From Trichoplusia ni (taxonomy: Eukaryota; Arthropoda; Insecta; Lepidoptera; Noctuidae), in the NCBI RefSeq assembly GCF_003590095.1, contig NC_039493.1, positions 7,440,001 to 7,504,000 of the forward strand: a stretch of DNA of 64,000 nucleotides. Reading direction: 5' to 3'. Position numbers and translations under genes: made by a program. Below, one piece after another: positions 10,077 through 22,328 of this stretch; positions within the stretch are counted from its first letter, which is position 1, and each line of letters opens with the position of its first letter. The notes below the pieces were generated by a model, which did not search any database, was not told where the DNA came from, and saw nothing but the letters and a program-made list of their open reading frames with translations.

Positions 10077-12859
10077 AGCCTAGCAAGTTAAGTAAATAAT
10101 GACGAAACATACCTATTAAATAGCTGTTTTTGTACTCTTAAGAATACCTCTATTATTACCTTCTAAAGTAAATTGAAATAATAATAAAACATTCTAGAAC
10201 ACACCAAACCGAATATAAAAACTTGTAAATTCATTGATGTCTAGTAATCATAGTCACAAAAAGTTCAGGTAACATTTTTTTTTGCACCCTATTAAAAAAA
10301 AAGCATAACAAGCCAGCATCAGGTAAACATTCCTGAGGAAGGGAGCCATTGTTTGTAAACAAGCCACTGCAGACACATTTTGAGAATATGATAATAGTTT
10401 GAAAGACTATAACATAATATTTTATGAACCAGAAGTACTTACAATTTGTTTCATTGTAACAAAGTTTATTACAGCTCTGTAGTAGTAAAAAATACAGGAA
10501 ATGTTTTAATTTATTCTCATATAATTGTTTGGTATCAAACGAAGTACAAAACACTTAAATAACCAAAATCTTTGTGTCTGTAGTTACAGCAGTACCCATT
10601 ATTAGTGAATCATGAAAATAGGTAGATACAAATCACATATGGGTGCATCAAATACTTCAGAGCCAACTGGCCATGGACAAAGTGAATCCAAAGACAATGG
10701 ACATTATAAATGGAAACAATTGAACTGTCGCAGCTTAGTTTATAAATTTATGCTGTAACAATCCAACGCTTTATAAACATAAATGCTAATAATATACCTT
10801 AAAAAATTTAAACAAGTTAATTTAGGGACTCATTACTTTAATTTTATATGTATGTGGATTTATTAGTGTTTGACCACGATACATCCATTGTTTATGGGTC
10901 ATGGTGTTATTTCACAACACAAGGAAAGCCTAATGTAACCTATCTAGAGCATTTCCTGTTATCTTTACCACCGTACAGTTGTAGCATTCTTTTGTCTAAT
11001 AACTATGAAACTCCTGATAACACATTTCAGCCCAAAAATTGTAGCAATTAGGCCAAGTGTGGTATTTTATAGAAATTGACTATTTGAAAATTACTAACAA
11101 TATGTTCCAAAATGTTTTGTTGCAAGTTTTGCAAGTTTAAAATACAGCTACAAGTACTTCAAAGTTAACTTTCCAATCCAACACAGCTAGGACACTAACT
11201 ACCTACAACAAGTAGTTAGATAAGGTTGCAAATGTTCTGTTCAGCAACATCATAACTTTTTATGTCTAGTTTGTTGCGTGACTCATTCGACAATACGCCA
11301 TCGGTGTATCGACCGGCAATTTGGTCGGCAGAATTAGGAATCGAACAATCAAGACCACGCGTATGACTAGGAAGTTGGATACCTACTTACTACTAACCCC
11401 CCACTTTGGGTGGGTCATATAGAAATGAAAACCATAATAAACATGGCTCAAGCACCACACACGCAACGTGGTTAATTATATAGAAGTTTGTTTCAAAAGG
11501 ATAATGCAAATTGTATTATAATTTAAATAGTTTCGTGACGCCTGCCTGCTGACGTTAGTGTCCGCGAGGGCACGACCTATGTTATTATTTAACTACAAAT
11601 TTATGACTGTAAACACGTGTGAGGTAAAAAAGTTATCACTTACCTTCACAGCCATACACATTGAATAGGAATTGAACGGTTGCAGCCGTGAGCAGCCAAG
11701 GAAATACACTACACACGCGAAAAACGTGTGCACCGCACAAATAACTTGCTAGACTGACTATTAGTGCTGCCAGATAGCATATTTCTAAATAGATTGCCAT
11801 ATCATTTTTATTCGATTTATTCTACCAACGAATTGAATTAAATATTTTGACCAAAGCAAGAATATAAAATGGAAAATAATCTTTTGTATATTATGTCATC
11901 ATGGGGACATTATTCCAACATTGTAATATAGAGATAAAGCGTGAACCTTTGTATGCAGAATTTTATTTCCATGTTTATATAGTTTATTTTTAGATATTTT
12001 AACATTTTATTATGCTACTATGTCATCAAAAATTATTATGATTAATCGTAAAACCTAAATGACTTTAGGAGTAATTCTTTTTCCACACACTTTCTGCAGA
12101 AACTACTATTCAGAAATAAATTGTAAATTTACCATACAACAAAAACTACTATGTGGAAGGTGTGGCAATGGTATTGATTTTGCGGGAAATTAGAAAGCAA
12201 AAGCAATAATGGGTAAAGGATGCAGATTTGATATTTTGTCGAACTTCCTTCCTATTCATACATTTATGCACGCCACAAATACCTACAACACTTTCTGTAA
12301 CTTCCGATTCAAAATCTACAATCTTAAGGCAATATTATTATCGTCAATTTGTTAAAGCATGAAGCACGATGTTAAATTTTCCTTAAACATGAATAGTCAA
12401 AGATGAAGGAAAACGAATACTTAGCGGCAACCTAATCGGTTGATAGTTAGGTAGGTATACAAGTCCATAGCCATCGGTGTTTCCTTATAGCAGCACCGCA
12501 CTGCTACCTTGCGCTACTAATCTGAGCGATGACATTGGAAATGTTTAGATTAAGTCGATCAATACTTATAATGGGCAGGCTAGGTTAATGTAATCTTCAC
12601 GGTACTTACAGTACCTAAAGATTAATTTCTTGACTATTGTTAGAACGTTAAGGTTAAATGATAACATGGCGTATACTTTACAGTGTAGGTACTATTTTTA
12701 CGAATATGTGCTTTTTAAGGACAGCTACTTCTTTTATTCGATATGATATTTTAACATATTACTGAAGTAACTTTCATGCACCTGAACTCTTTTCATTTAG
12801 TACATTGCAGTTTGATGTAAGCTCGTAAAAAATAAATCAGGTTATATTTCCAAATTAAC

Positions 12860-12865
12860 TTTATT
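12860..12865 (-). terminator. poly(A) signal of the PI31 gene
   Basis: AATAAA on the minus strand (tttatt on plus), about 50 bp beyond the PI31 stop codon. That implies a very short 3' UTR. It is the first canonical signal after the stop. Confidence 0.7.
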
Positions 12866-12914
12866 CATATTGATGTGAACAAATGTAGGATATTAATTAG
12901 GGTAGGACTCCATG

Positions 12915-15900
12915 TTACAAGAACATGTTGTCGTTGAAGCCCGGGGGCGGCAGGTGGTCGGCATCGGGCGGCGCGGGCCGGCGCCCCGGCATGGGCCCGC
13001 CGGGAGGACCGAACGGGTCGAACCGGGCTCCTGGGGGAACTGCACCCCTATAACAATTATAAAAGGTTTGTTACTACGGAGGTAGTATCATGAACTCAAT
13101 TAATACGACATACGTTTGGCTGGTTTATTTTGCAATCAGTTTGATATTCTTCTTATTTCAATAAACGTCTCTTTCACCTTATTTTTAAATTATCTTAAAC
13201 TACATAGGTCGATTTTTAAAGTTCTTATCATAAATAACAATCGTCTTTTCATAGTATTAGCAAATCCGCTCACAGTACCGTCCACAACGAAGCCTTTTTC
13301 CTCCACAGAAGAAGAGTTTCACAAGAATAAGTAAATTTAAGTCACATAAGTCACATGCACAAAGAAACCAAGCTCCTGTCCTGCTCGTCATATGAGAGGA
13401 TCAAAGAAACAACACACCGCCCACAGTGCGTTTTTAATTGTTGACCTATAATATAGATCTAATAAAGGCAGCATTTTTATACCTCGGTAGTCCTCCTGGT
13501 ATTCCGAGGCCAGGGTTCTCGAGATCCCTGCGCGGTTCGAACGGATTGAACAGCATGCCGCCGCCGCCGGGCGCGAACGGGTCCAGGTCGGAGCTGCCGA
13601 TGTTTGGCAGGCGCGGTGGTGGCATTCCCCTAGGAAACATAAGAGATAATAGTAGTCTAAGCGGTTACTGGTGTTCGCTAAAGCTAAAACCTATTTGTTA
13701 GACGATTCGCTATTCATGCACTCTATATGGAACAGACCCAGATCGTCCCACTAGCGTCATATTAGTGCTACATACCTAGTCTTTGATACAGTACACAACT
13801 TTTACACTAAAAGCACAATTTTTACCCTTGGAAAAGACTTTGACTGTTTTGCCTTCTCTTAAGTACTGCTTGAGTTGACAGTGGAAAATTAAGTATATAA
13901 AAAAAGAAGCCAATTTCACATAAGGCCTTTACTTAAAGGTACCATAGGTCTGGGGTGTCAGGGTTAACTCCTGGCATCGGTCGCGGTGGCACCCTCAGCG
14001 GGTCTTCTGGCGGCCTCCTTGTTGTTGATTCACCTGAAATTAGAGGTTTGTAACGTTAAACCAGAATTTATATGATAATAGAAATAAAATAATGCACAGG
14101 TATTTTTCTTGCTAGGATAGTCTAGTCAAATCTTTTGTATAGTGTACAAATAAGCTTCAAAATATATGAAGTAGATTTTTAATATATATAAGTAAAAATC
14201 TAATCAAAATCCTGTTCATTGTTATCAAAATGTCTAAGAAAAACATTAATATTTTATAAATTTCCGAGATACATGCACTTTGACCTATTGACCTTGCACA
14301 ATATGACAATCATCCAACATGCCAGTAGAAAGCTATAAAAATACTTCAAAATTCCAAACCACTTTATTATATCAAACCTGCGAAACATTAAATTATAGAT
14401 CGAATGACTATAGCTGCGCCGTTCCAAAACGTCATTGCATGGAGTTGGATACGACGATAAAAAAGTGATACCACACTGTACAATTTCATTGATTGTTACA
14501 ATTCGTGCTTCAAAAACCGCGATTCAAACAAAACAAGAAAGAGCTTACCAATGCATGCAGTAATTAGCACCCCAACCCAAATAAAATTACTTAAACACAG
14601 CCTCATGTTAAGCTTTAACTTCAGAACTGATTTCTAAACAAAGAACATACATATTCAAACTCTAAAGAATATACATATTCCTTTTTTGCAATTCAACTCA
14701 TTTTCCTTAGCTGACTCATTAAACTTGAAACATAAGGAAGTATTTTATTTATTTATAATACACAGTTATATCAGCGCTGCCAATGAAAGATTAATTTATT
14801 GTGAAGTTTAATTATAACAAGACACAAACAATATGGTTAAATCTATGGATATTTTTTTTTATTGATTTAGTAGGTGCGGAGATGACCACTTACAATTTCG
14901 CATTCTTATTTACTTAATCTTCTCATAACAAAAGTATAAAACGATAGTACAATTTCATTCATTCTTGTTATTTAGACCTAAGACCTTTAACCTTTGACCT
15001 AAGACCTTAGACTATGAATACAAACAGGTTGATGTTATTTTCCATTGATATATTAACCTATTGCTTAAATATGACTATGTTATGGATAACATTTTGTTTT
15101 CTGTGCTAGTAAAATACTTCAAGCAAAATGGCCGTTAAACTTGGTTACTTGATGAATTCTCCATTGGTTAATGCACTCAGTTGGGTCATTGTGCGATACT
15201 TCAATACCTTTACTACCTTACATACAAATAATAGTATTTATTTATTGTATAATAATATCTCATGTACTCACTTCTAGAAGTCTGGGTCTCAGTGGTAGTT
15301 GTAGGCCTCTCTGTGACCGTATCAATGAGGTCTCTCCTCACATTGTATATTAACTCCCTGTGGTTCGGCATCATCTTGTCAATAGGCCCACACAACTCCT
15401 TCACCGTGTCATCTATCTTCACAGCTATATTCGATACCACCAAGTCTTCTGATCTCTGGAAACATAGTTTTGTAAAGTTTAGTAATATTGTACCTAGGAC
15501 ATATTTGTTTGTTGGTATTGGCTGAATGAACTGTGTGCACAATGTAGTTAGTAATAAGTATGTTATTGTATTGATAACATTATTTTATAAATAAAGTTAA
15601 TTTGGAAATATCATGTGCATAAACTTGACAGTGTCAACTTCTACTCCAGATAAGAAATTGAAACAAAGAGTTGTTAAATGTAATAAAAACTGCTTTCACC
15701 TATAAAAAATCTATATTCACAAGCATAGATTTTCAAAAGAGTTTTGCGTTACAAGTATTTTTAGATGCAAAACAATTTATTACAGCTAGGGACTGAACAT
15801 ACTTACAAAAGACATCACAAATTTTATTTTTGTTATAAGAGCAGTATTTCAAGATAATTATAGGTATTGTACTTTAATTGACAATAGTTGAAGTGTGTGA

Positions 15901-16520
15901 TTATGCACAAAGCATTTCTTTTTCTATTAATACATGATGAATAATTATACAATGACTCTCTTACCATCAGATTGACAATGAGGTTGCCATCAGTGTTCAG
16001 TCCGTGCAGTATAAACAGTTTATTTTCAAGAAGATATCTCAAGGCATAATTGTCCTTGTCATTCCAGCCAGTTGGCAGCAGCTCACTCTTTTCTTCATCA
16101 CCAGATAATGTCCTCTGAAATCATGTTTCATAATTCTTTATTTATAGCAACTGATACTATTTCCGTAATTTGCAGTTGACAGTTTTGAAACAACTATAGC
16201 TAAAACCATGAATAACATTAGGATATAATGACTATAATGAGCGAAGCACAAAATTAATTTACAACTATGAACTTAATATTACTAAATATATAATTTCTTG
16301 TGCAAAAAAGTACCCACGTTAACATTTTAGGAAAGTTTTAAACAACAAAATTATGGGAAATGTGTGTCAAACATCTTACCTCATCTCCTATGCCAATACT
16401 TCTAAAACCTCTCTTAGATAGATTCCAATGAATAAATGCAATAATAACATCAGATTTCCGTTTTATATCTTTTTCGACCGTTTTGAAAGTTAAGTCCCAT
16501 CCAAATAGTGCGTCAGACAT
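12915..16520 (-). CDS. PI31: proteasome inhibitor/regulator PI31 (PSMF1 homologue), complete
   Basis: Six coding exons on the minus strand: 16380-16520, 15965-16114, 15272-15455, 13943-14033, 13483-13629 and 12915-13047. All junctions are GT-AG, phases are consistent, and the product is 281 residues, close to the family's usual length. PI31 binds the 20S proteasome, modulates it, and links proteasomes to transport in neurons (family knowledge). The N-terminal FP domain spans about residues 1-150, with the hallmark SELLPTGWND at 57-66. The rest is a proline/glycine-rich tail with family motifs DPLRVPP (169-175), LDPF (204-207) and GARFDPFGP (244-252), ending in DHLPPPG and a hydrophobic C-terminus MFL. 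This last motif corresponds to the proteasome-docking HbYX motif, with Phe in place of Tyr. ATG at 16518-16520 is the only start that keeps the FP beginning. The gene lies head to head with the kinesin gene, about 765 bp between start codons. Confidence 0.95.
14973..15013. promoter_or_regulatory. repeated TGACCT-like half sites in PI31 intron 3
   Basis: The 13-mer 'gacctaagacctt' occurs twice (14975-14987 and 14996-15008), separated by 8 bp that contribute to 'aacctttgacct'. Read on the minus strand this includes AGGTCA-A-AGGTTA, a near-perfect DR1 element of the type bound by HNF4 or USP/RXR nuclear receptors. It may simply be a small local duplication. Activity is inferred. Confidence 0.3.
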
Positions 16521-17285
16521 TGCGCTTTTGGACTACTCAATGTTCGCTTAATATGCGCACAAATGTACTAAGTACTTCTTAGTAATCTTTTTGTATTTGT
16601 GAAATTTCTTGTTTACAGTTTATGTGTTTATAAATTCTTGTGAAATTGAAAAAGACTCGTCATGTTTTCCTTCAACTGTCAAAATGACAAACCAAATGTC
16701 ACGTTTGTAGCCGGCTGGGTGACAATTGACATTGAAAATTACGTTTCCCTACTCATGACTTGTATCAACTCAAAACTTATATTTAAAAGATCTTTGTTGT
16801 AGAATTATTAAGATCTTAAAATTAATCACGCATAACTACAACCTGTTTAAGTTACTAAAATTCCCATGAACACTGATAAAATTATGAATTTGAGTTATAA
16901 AGTGTTTATTTAGGAAAAAGTAATTTTGCTCGAAGAACCCGTATTGATCACCCCTAATCCTTGTCAGTATATTAAAATGTAAATAAACTTATTGATTACC
17001 AATTGAAAACGTTCTCGATTATTAATAAAAAAATTGTATCGCATCACTAGAACACGAAATCGATATAACGTTCGGTAATCGTCTTGCTTACCGTCATGTC
17101 ACGTCAAGCACTAGCTTAAGTAAAAACAACATGGCGGACAGTGTCAATCCGGGAACGTCGTGATCGTAACGTGAAATAATGAATTTTGTTGTTTTAGAAT
17201 ATGGGTGAATATGTGCAATAATTTATTAAACATTTGTGTGCGAAGTGTTGTGTTTTAATTGTATTTGTGTAATTTGAGTGTGATA
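16521..17285. promoter_or_regulatory. shared head-to-head promoter region of PI31 and Khc-73
   Basis: The 765 bp between the two divergent start codons contains both 5' UTRs and probably both promoters. An ATCGATAT at 17059-17066 differs by one base from the DREF site TATCGATA found in many housekeeping insect promoters. 'acatggcgga' at about 17129-17138 resembles the YY1/Pho site often found near start points. No good TATA box is seen, which fits broad housekeeping promoters. Transcription start points cannot be fixed from sequence. Confidence 0.55.
17131..17221 (+). promoter_or_regulatory. three short uORFs upstream of Khc-73
   Basis: ATG at 17131 gives a 10-residue peptide ending TGA at 17161-17163 (MADSVNPGTS). 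ATG at 17179 gives 9 residues to TGA at 17206-17208. ATG at 17201 gives 6 residues to TAA at 17219-17221. If transcription starts left of 17131, all three lie in the 5' leader and would lower initiation at 17286. If it starts near the 'atggcgg' motif, the first may be outside the transcript. Confidence 0.4.
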
Positions 17286-20200
17286 ATGGCCACGGATAAG
17301 ATTAAAGTAGCCGTTCGGGTTCGTCCTTTTAACAGGCGAGGTAAGCTGGTTTCATTTTGCTAATAAATAAAGAAATCGCTATCACTCAGGTGACTACGCT
17401 GCTTCAGTTTATCTGTGTACGTTGAGTATTAAATATACAAGATAAAATTATGCTTGTTCTACGTGTTTCTATTCAATACAATTGATTACTGTACTGTGAT
17501 GAGATTTATGTTCGAATTCTGTAGTTTGTAATTTGCGTTTGATATTGCTGTCGTTTGTGTTTATTCTGCTGTATTTGTAATTAGTATTTTTTAGCTAATT
17601 GCTGTACGTTACCTTCGTCTTGCTTTAATAAGCTATTTATAATTAGTGACTTGTGTTAACTTTGTTTATTTACAACTACATAAAATAACCTTTGTCTTGC
17701 AGTAAGCAATTTCGTAACTCAATTTTATGTAACCAATATAAGTAGTGATGCTTATGTAGCAAATGTTAGATGTAAGAACATTGGTAAAGAAAGGTATAAG
17801 TGTTAAGTAAAAGTAGAATTGAATTTCTTTATGAAAATATATTTTTTATTTACATATTGGTTTTAGGTTTTGGCCTACCAAACCAAATAGATTTTTTAAT
17901 TATTTAATGTACTGTATTTTACTGTTTCTTGTAGTAACTTGTTTTGATGTTTCACTATCACTGAAAGGCATTTTATATGAGTAGACCCGTGCCAAACTTT
18001 AAAATAAGTTATTTAAGAAATCCTCTCAGTATATTATTATGGTTTATTCATTTTCATACAGAAATATTTTTAGTTAAACAGGGATTAAAAAAAAAAAAAA
18101 ATATTGGTTAAGATAACATTTTGTTCCTATATGGTATTAGATATTGTTTATAGAACTTCTACCTTCTACTAAACTGTTCACCAAGAAAGCATGATGGGCT
18201 CGACAGTAGCATAACTTAAAAATATATGTGGTGTATTAGTATTATCAAAATTACAATGCAACTAAAGATATTTTATCATTAATTTCTGATATGCCACAAA
18301 TTACATCACTCATAATACCGCTCACATTCAAGAAAAATGAACTATCTACAAGTTACTCATATTTCAAAATAAGTATAGCCTTGCCGATGTATTAATGAAT
18401 CATTCATTATTTTCGTTGTTGCTACAATATGTTAGGAACACCATGCTAATCAAACAGAAAGGATTCTTTGTTTAGGTAATCTTAGGGTTTCATAACCTTT
18501 GGATCTACCACTGTAGAGTATTAAGTAGGCGTAAAGACCTTATATTCTTTACCATTAGGAGCTTATTTTAAATTCTATAAATGAATGTTTTTATATGTAT
18601 AAACCGACTTAAACAGATGGAGAATAGATGACTTAGTTCATTGAGTAATATATTGTATGTATGTACTAAATTTTCCTCAGTATTGTAAATATATAACTGT
18701 ATGTTTATATGTGAGGACTTTGTTGCAAACTTTTATGATACAGTATTTTGTGACATCATCTAATAGACTACAAAATCAACTTTGTACCATTAATCTGTAT
18801 TAAGTACAGTTGGCCTTGTACTAAATCATGCACACAATTATTTTAATTATGAACATTATGTTTTGCAGTTATGGCATTGCCATTATTGACCAGTAATTTG
18901 TCACAAACTATGCAGTGACTATGTACTCTTTACAATGTAACAAATGTCACTATAGAAGTAAACAAGTTTGTTTTACTCACCATTTTAAAATAATAACACA
19001 AAAGTAATGTTTGCTATTATTATTAATATCAGAGGAATTAAAATAAAAACTAATTAAAATACGTATTAAAAGCCGTCTTAAGATGTAAACGTAATTTCGA
19101 TTTTCAAAAAGAATTGCTAAAAAGGTTTTATATGTTTGGCTCATGGACCGCATGGACGTCAACCTTCGTTAAACGGCTTTACCTGCTAATTTATTTATGG
19201 TAAAGTGCTACTAAAACGACTACTACGTCGTGCAGAGACATTTCTATCTTACATTATGTCCATGTTATTTTACAATAAAGTACATACCTCCATTTATGCA
19301 CAATAAGTAACCAAGTAAAAGGCTGCATTTCGGCCAAAGATGTGCGGGGTTGCGTAGCGAGGGATGTGTTTGTAACCTATAGAATTGCTACATTTACGTC
19401 GCCGCGGGACAGTTCTGGTGAAACGGCTTACCGAAACTAGATTTTTGCGCATGTAAAACAAACAGAGTGTGCGACGGGGTTTGCCGCAACGCACCTTCGC
19501 ATCGCACTCGTACAACGCATTTTCCTCGCTCCCTGCTTTTACGAAAAGCCCCACACATTTTTAACAGCATAGTTAGACATCCTATCATGGCACTTTACTC
19601 ACACATCTCTAGTTTAAACGCAGCCTTAAAATAACGTAACAAAAACACATTGCCTCCGACCTTTTATGACCTTTTAAAACATTTAACATCACTTTTTTGT
19701 GAAGGTAAGGCATTTGTCACTATTTCGCTATCGGAAAACGGATTGGTACGAATGAAGCAAAATTTATTCGGCCCTATACTTCTGCTACGGATGTACAATG
19801 GAAATGGATGGACTGGATCAACATAACGACACTGTGAAAACAGCAGCTGGATGACCTACATATTTATCATGTGCCTTAGCGTAAATGCCATTGAATTTCT
19901 AATATTCCTTACTTCATTGACATTCATTGACATATACAACGTAAAGCTCGTATTATCGAACTTAATGGACGTGTATGTACGAAAGTTTCGAGAGCATTTA
20001 TTTCGTTTCGTTCATTTGTATCAAGACTGCTAAATTCCAAAGTTGTTATTAATCCGATCGTGTCATAAATTAATTGATCGTTGCTATGCAAGGCAATGAC
20101 TGAGGTATTAAATAAGGTTTCTTAATTAACATAATCATTGGTTTTCTGTAATAGGTTTATCAGAATATTACGGTATTATCGCTTTTAAGGCTGCTTTCAA

Positions 20201-22328
20201 ATTATACCTTATTGATACAGATATGGCTTGAATATGCTATAAATTATGTTTCTATTGAAAGAACATACCCAGTAGCTATACGTTATGTACCTAATATTCC
20301 GCTATTTTCCACTCAGTTCACAATACTATCAAACGGAGATCAGCAAAGACCGAACAACTAACTGTATATGTATTCAATCCGTTTCGTTTAACCTTGACAA
20401 AGACGTTTGAATTACTTTATTAGTAAATGATTGAGTAAGACGCGAGATCATTTTAGTACAAGAATGCACGCTCACTTGCATTCGTCATGGTAAATAAACT
20501 CGTGGAAGTTCTCGTTGTGATTGCCGTTGCTCTACTTTCAGCGAAACGTCTTTACGTAATTTGTCAATTCGATTCTAGACCTAATTATTTATTGCAACAG
20601 CCGCTGCGCCCCGGAGAGCACAATTTTCTTCTTTTACTGTAAGATTTGCTATCCGCAGCAGGTCGATCGAGTATTAAACGTGAATCGTTTCTTATCGATA
20701 CACAATTTTATTGCTGCTGGATAGCTCAAATTGATTTAAACAATACAATTGTAAAGTGAAACTAAACAATCATGTTTTGTACACTTCCGACCAGAATCAA
20801 GTGAATACATTTATTTGTGCAGGTGTTTGTATCATATGATACTATTTTTATTTAAAATTTTGGTTAGAACATGAAATATTATTAAGATTATGATCATCCT
20901 TGACATTTAAATGAGACACTAAATCGGTATAAGAATTAAATCCATTTAAGATAGCGAAATAATATTGAATGATTTAAACGCATTATCAAGGCAAAGTTAA
21001 AAATATTTCCACTAACTTTTAGTTACTAGTTGTAAGTTTGTGTTAAAAACGAGTCTCTGTTAACGTCTAGCCTAGGAAATACTAGATTACTTTACGTAAG
21101 CCTAGGGCTCATAAAATAGTCTAGCTAGCGTAACCGGATTTGAAAGAGCATCGCCACGGACGTACACCCCAGGCCGTGCTTTGACTCACCGCTGGTTCTA
21201 GTGTATTTATTTGCTAGTTGAATTTGTGAAATGGTATCAAAATATTCCCGAACGTAAAACCAATAATGTATATTCGTAATCCTTATCCAGTAGACACAGT
21301 CTGATTATGAAACACTGCCACAGGTTAAAAATACGAGGAAAAAGATGCTTGATAAATCATAAAAAGTGGTATCTTTTGTTTCTAAGAATCTTCCAAGTGT
21401 AAAGTTAATCACAGTGGAAATAAATGGTTCAGATAAAAAAAGCAAAAGAAATATGAAAGCCATTTTATTGGAAAACTGTTTGTTTTACGTTACAGTAAAT
21501 AGGTTGATTCTTTTTTATATAACAATAATGCCTGCGTAGAAAATAAAAATCAATTGTTATCGAAAAAACAAGAAATGTTACGGACTTACATCCTCAGGTG
21601 TCACGTAACGTTACCAATAAGATAATCATTGATTGTCGTATCGACAGAATAGTAAACACTCATTACAGTTTCCAGAGAGTTAGCTGACATTAACCTAACG
21701 TGAAATAATTAAAGGCGATTAGGATTCCGGTCCCCACGCTTCCTTGTACATAACACTAGCTGGTTCGATTCCATTCAGTTATCTTGAGTACGATTTGTGA
21801 CTTTTACTACTAATGACGGTTTACGATAATGAAGCTGTATTCTAGATTAGTTGTACCTTTGTGGTGTATCAACTTAATTAATAAAGGCTTGCGCAGGTAA
21901 AAATTTCATATTACAAGTCGGATAGTGGCTGTGGCTAGCTTATTGCTTTTCAAATACAAGTTACGAAAGGACTGCTGATATCGAACTCATTAATTGTACA
22001 TTGAAAGTTTATGCCTGTTAAATGACTTACGTGATTATGATTTCTACAAATTTTAATCGATTAACTACGAAACGTTTCCGTTTATTAGGTCAAGAGGTTA
22101 AAGAACTCAATAGGTCATAATATACGTTATGACTCGTCACTTTCCAACGGGTAGTCATCAATATTTACGACACAACCTTTATATTTCTAGTTATTGTGAT
22201 CGATAATAATTTGAATATTAACTTTGTTTCTTTTTTCAGAACTCGAACTGGGTACACAATGTGTGGTGGAAATGGAGAGTCAGCAGACCGTATTGCAGTA
22301 CCCGCAATCGGCACACGACAAAGAAAGG
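17286..22328 (+). CDS. Khc-73: kinesin-3 motor protein, Khc-73/KIF13 type, 5' part only
   Basis: Two coding exons are visible: 17286-17340 (ATG to a 'gtaagc' donor, phase 1) and 22240-22328 (after a 'ttttttcag' acceptor, ending AAG before 'gtacat', phase 0). Together they encode 48 residues beginning MATDKIKVAVRVRPFNRREL and continuing CVVEMESQQTVLQYPQ. VAVRVRP is the first beta strand of the kinesin motor domain, and the RREL then CVVEME pattern is characteristic of KIF13/Khc-73 rather than KIF1/Unc-104. Khc-73 is a plus-end-directed microtubule motor for vesicle transport, and in flies it has a spindle-orientation role with Dlg (family knowledge). P-loop, switch, FHA and CAP-Gly regions must lie right of the window. 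Intron 1 is 4,899 bp. The ATG aligns with the family start. Confidence 0.9.
17341..22239 (+). other. Khc-73 intron 1
   Basis: Mostly AT-rich sequence with no supported gene. An A14 run lies at about 18090-18103. A locally GC-rich block at about 19325-19560 has overlapping open frames on the minus strand and may be a worn mobile-element fragment; I could not classify it. No additional kinesin-like exon was found. Confidence 0.6.

Larger units (their letters stand above)
5480..12859. other. long stretch without an identifiable gene
   Basis: AT-rich DNA with only chance-length ORFs, including a 97-codon minus-strand frame at 6208-6501 that I do not consider supported. It holds the regulatory-like clusters at 7576-7640 and 9878-9980 and the hairpin at 10012-10076, listed separately. 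GC-richer patches lie at about 8080-8140, 8840-8890 and 9410-9540; the last coincides with an open frame noted in the findings. Confidence 0.4.

Noticed and set aside
13438..13701. 87-codon plus-strand ORF opposite PI31 exon 5
   Set aside because: It is the antisense shadow of the GC-rich, proline/glycine-coding exon of PI31.
15262..15525. 87-codon plus-strand ORF opposite PI31 exon 3
   Set aside because: It is the antisense shadow of a real exon.
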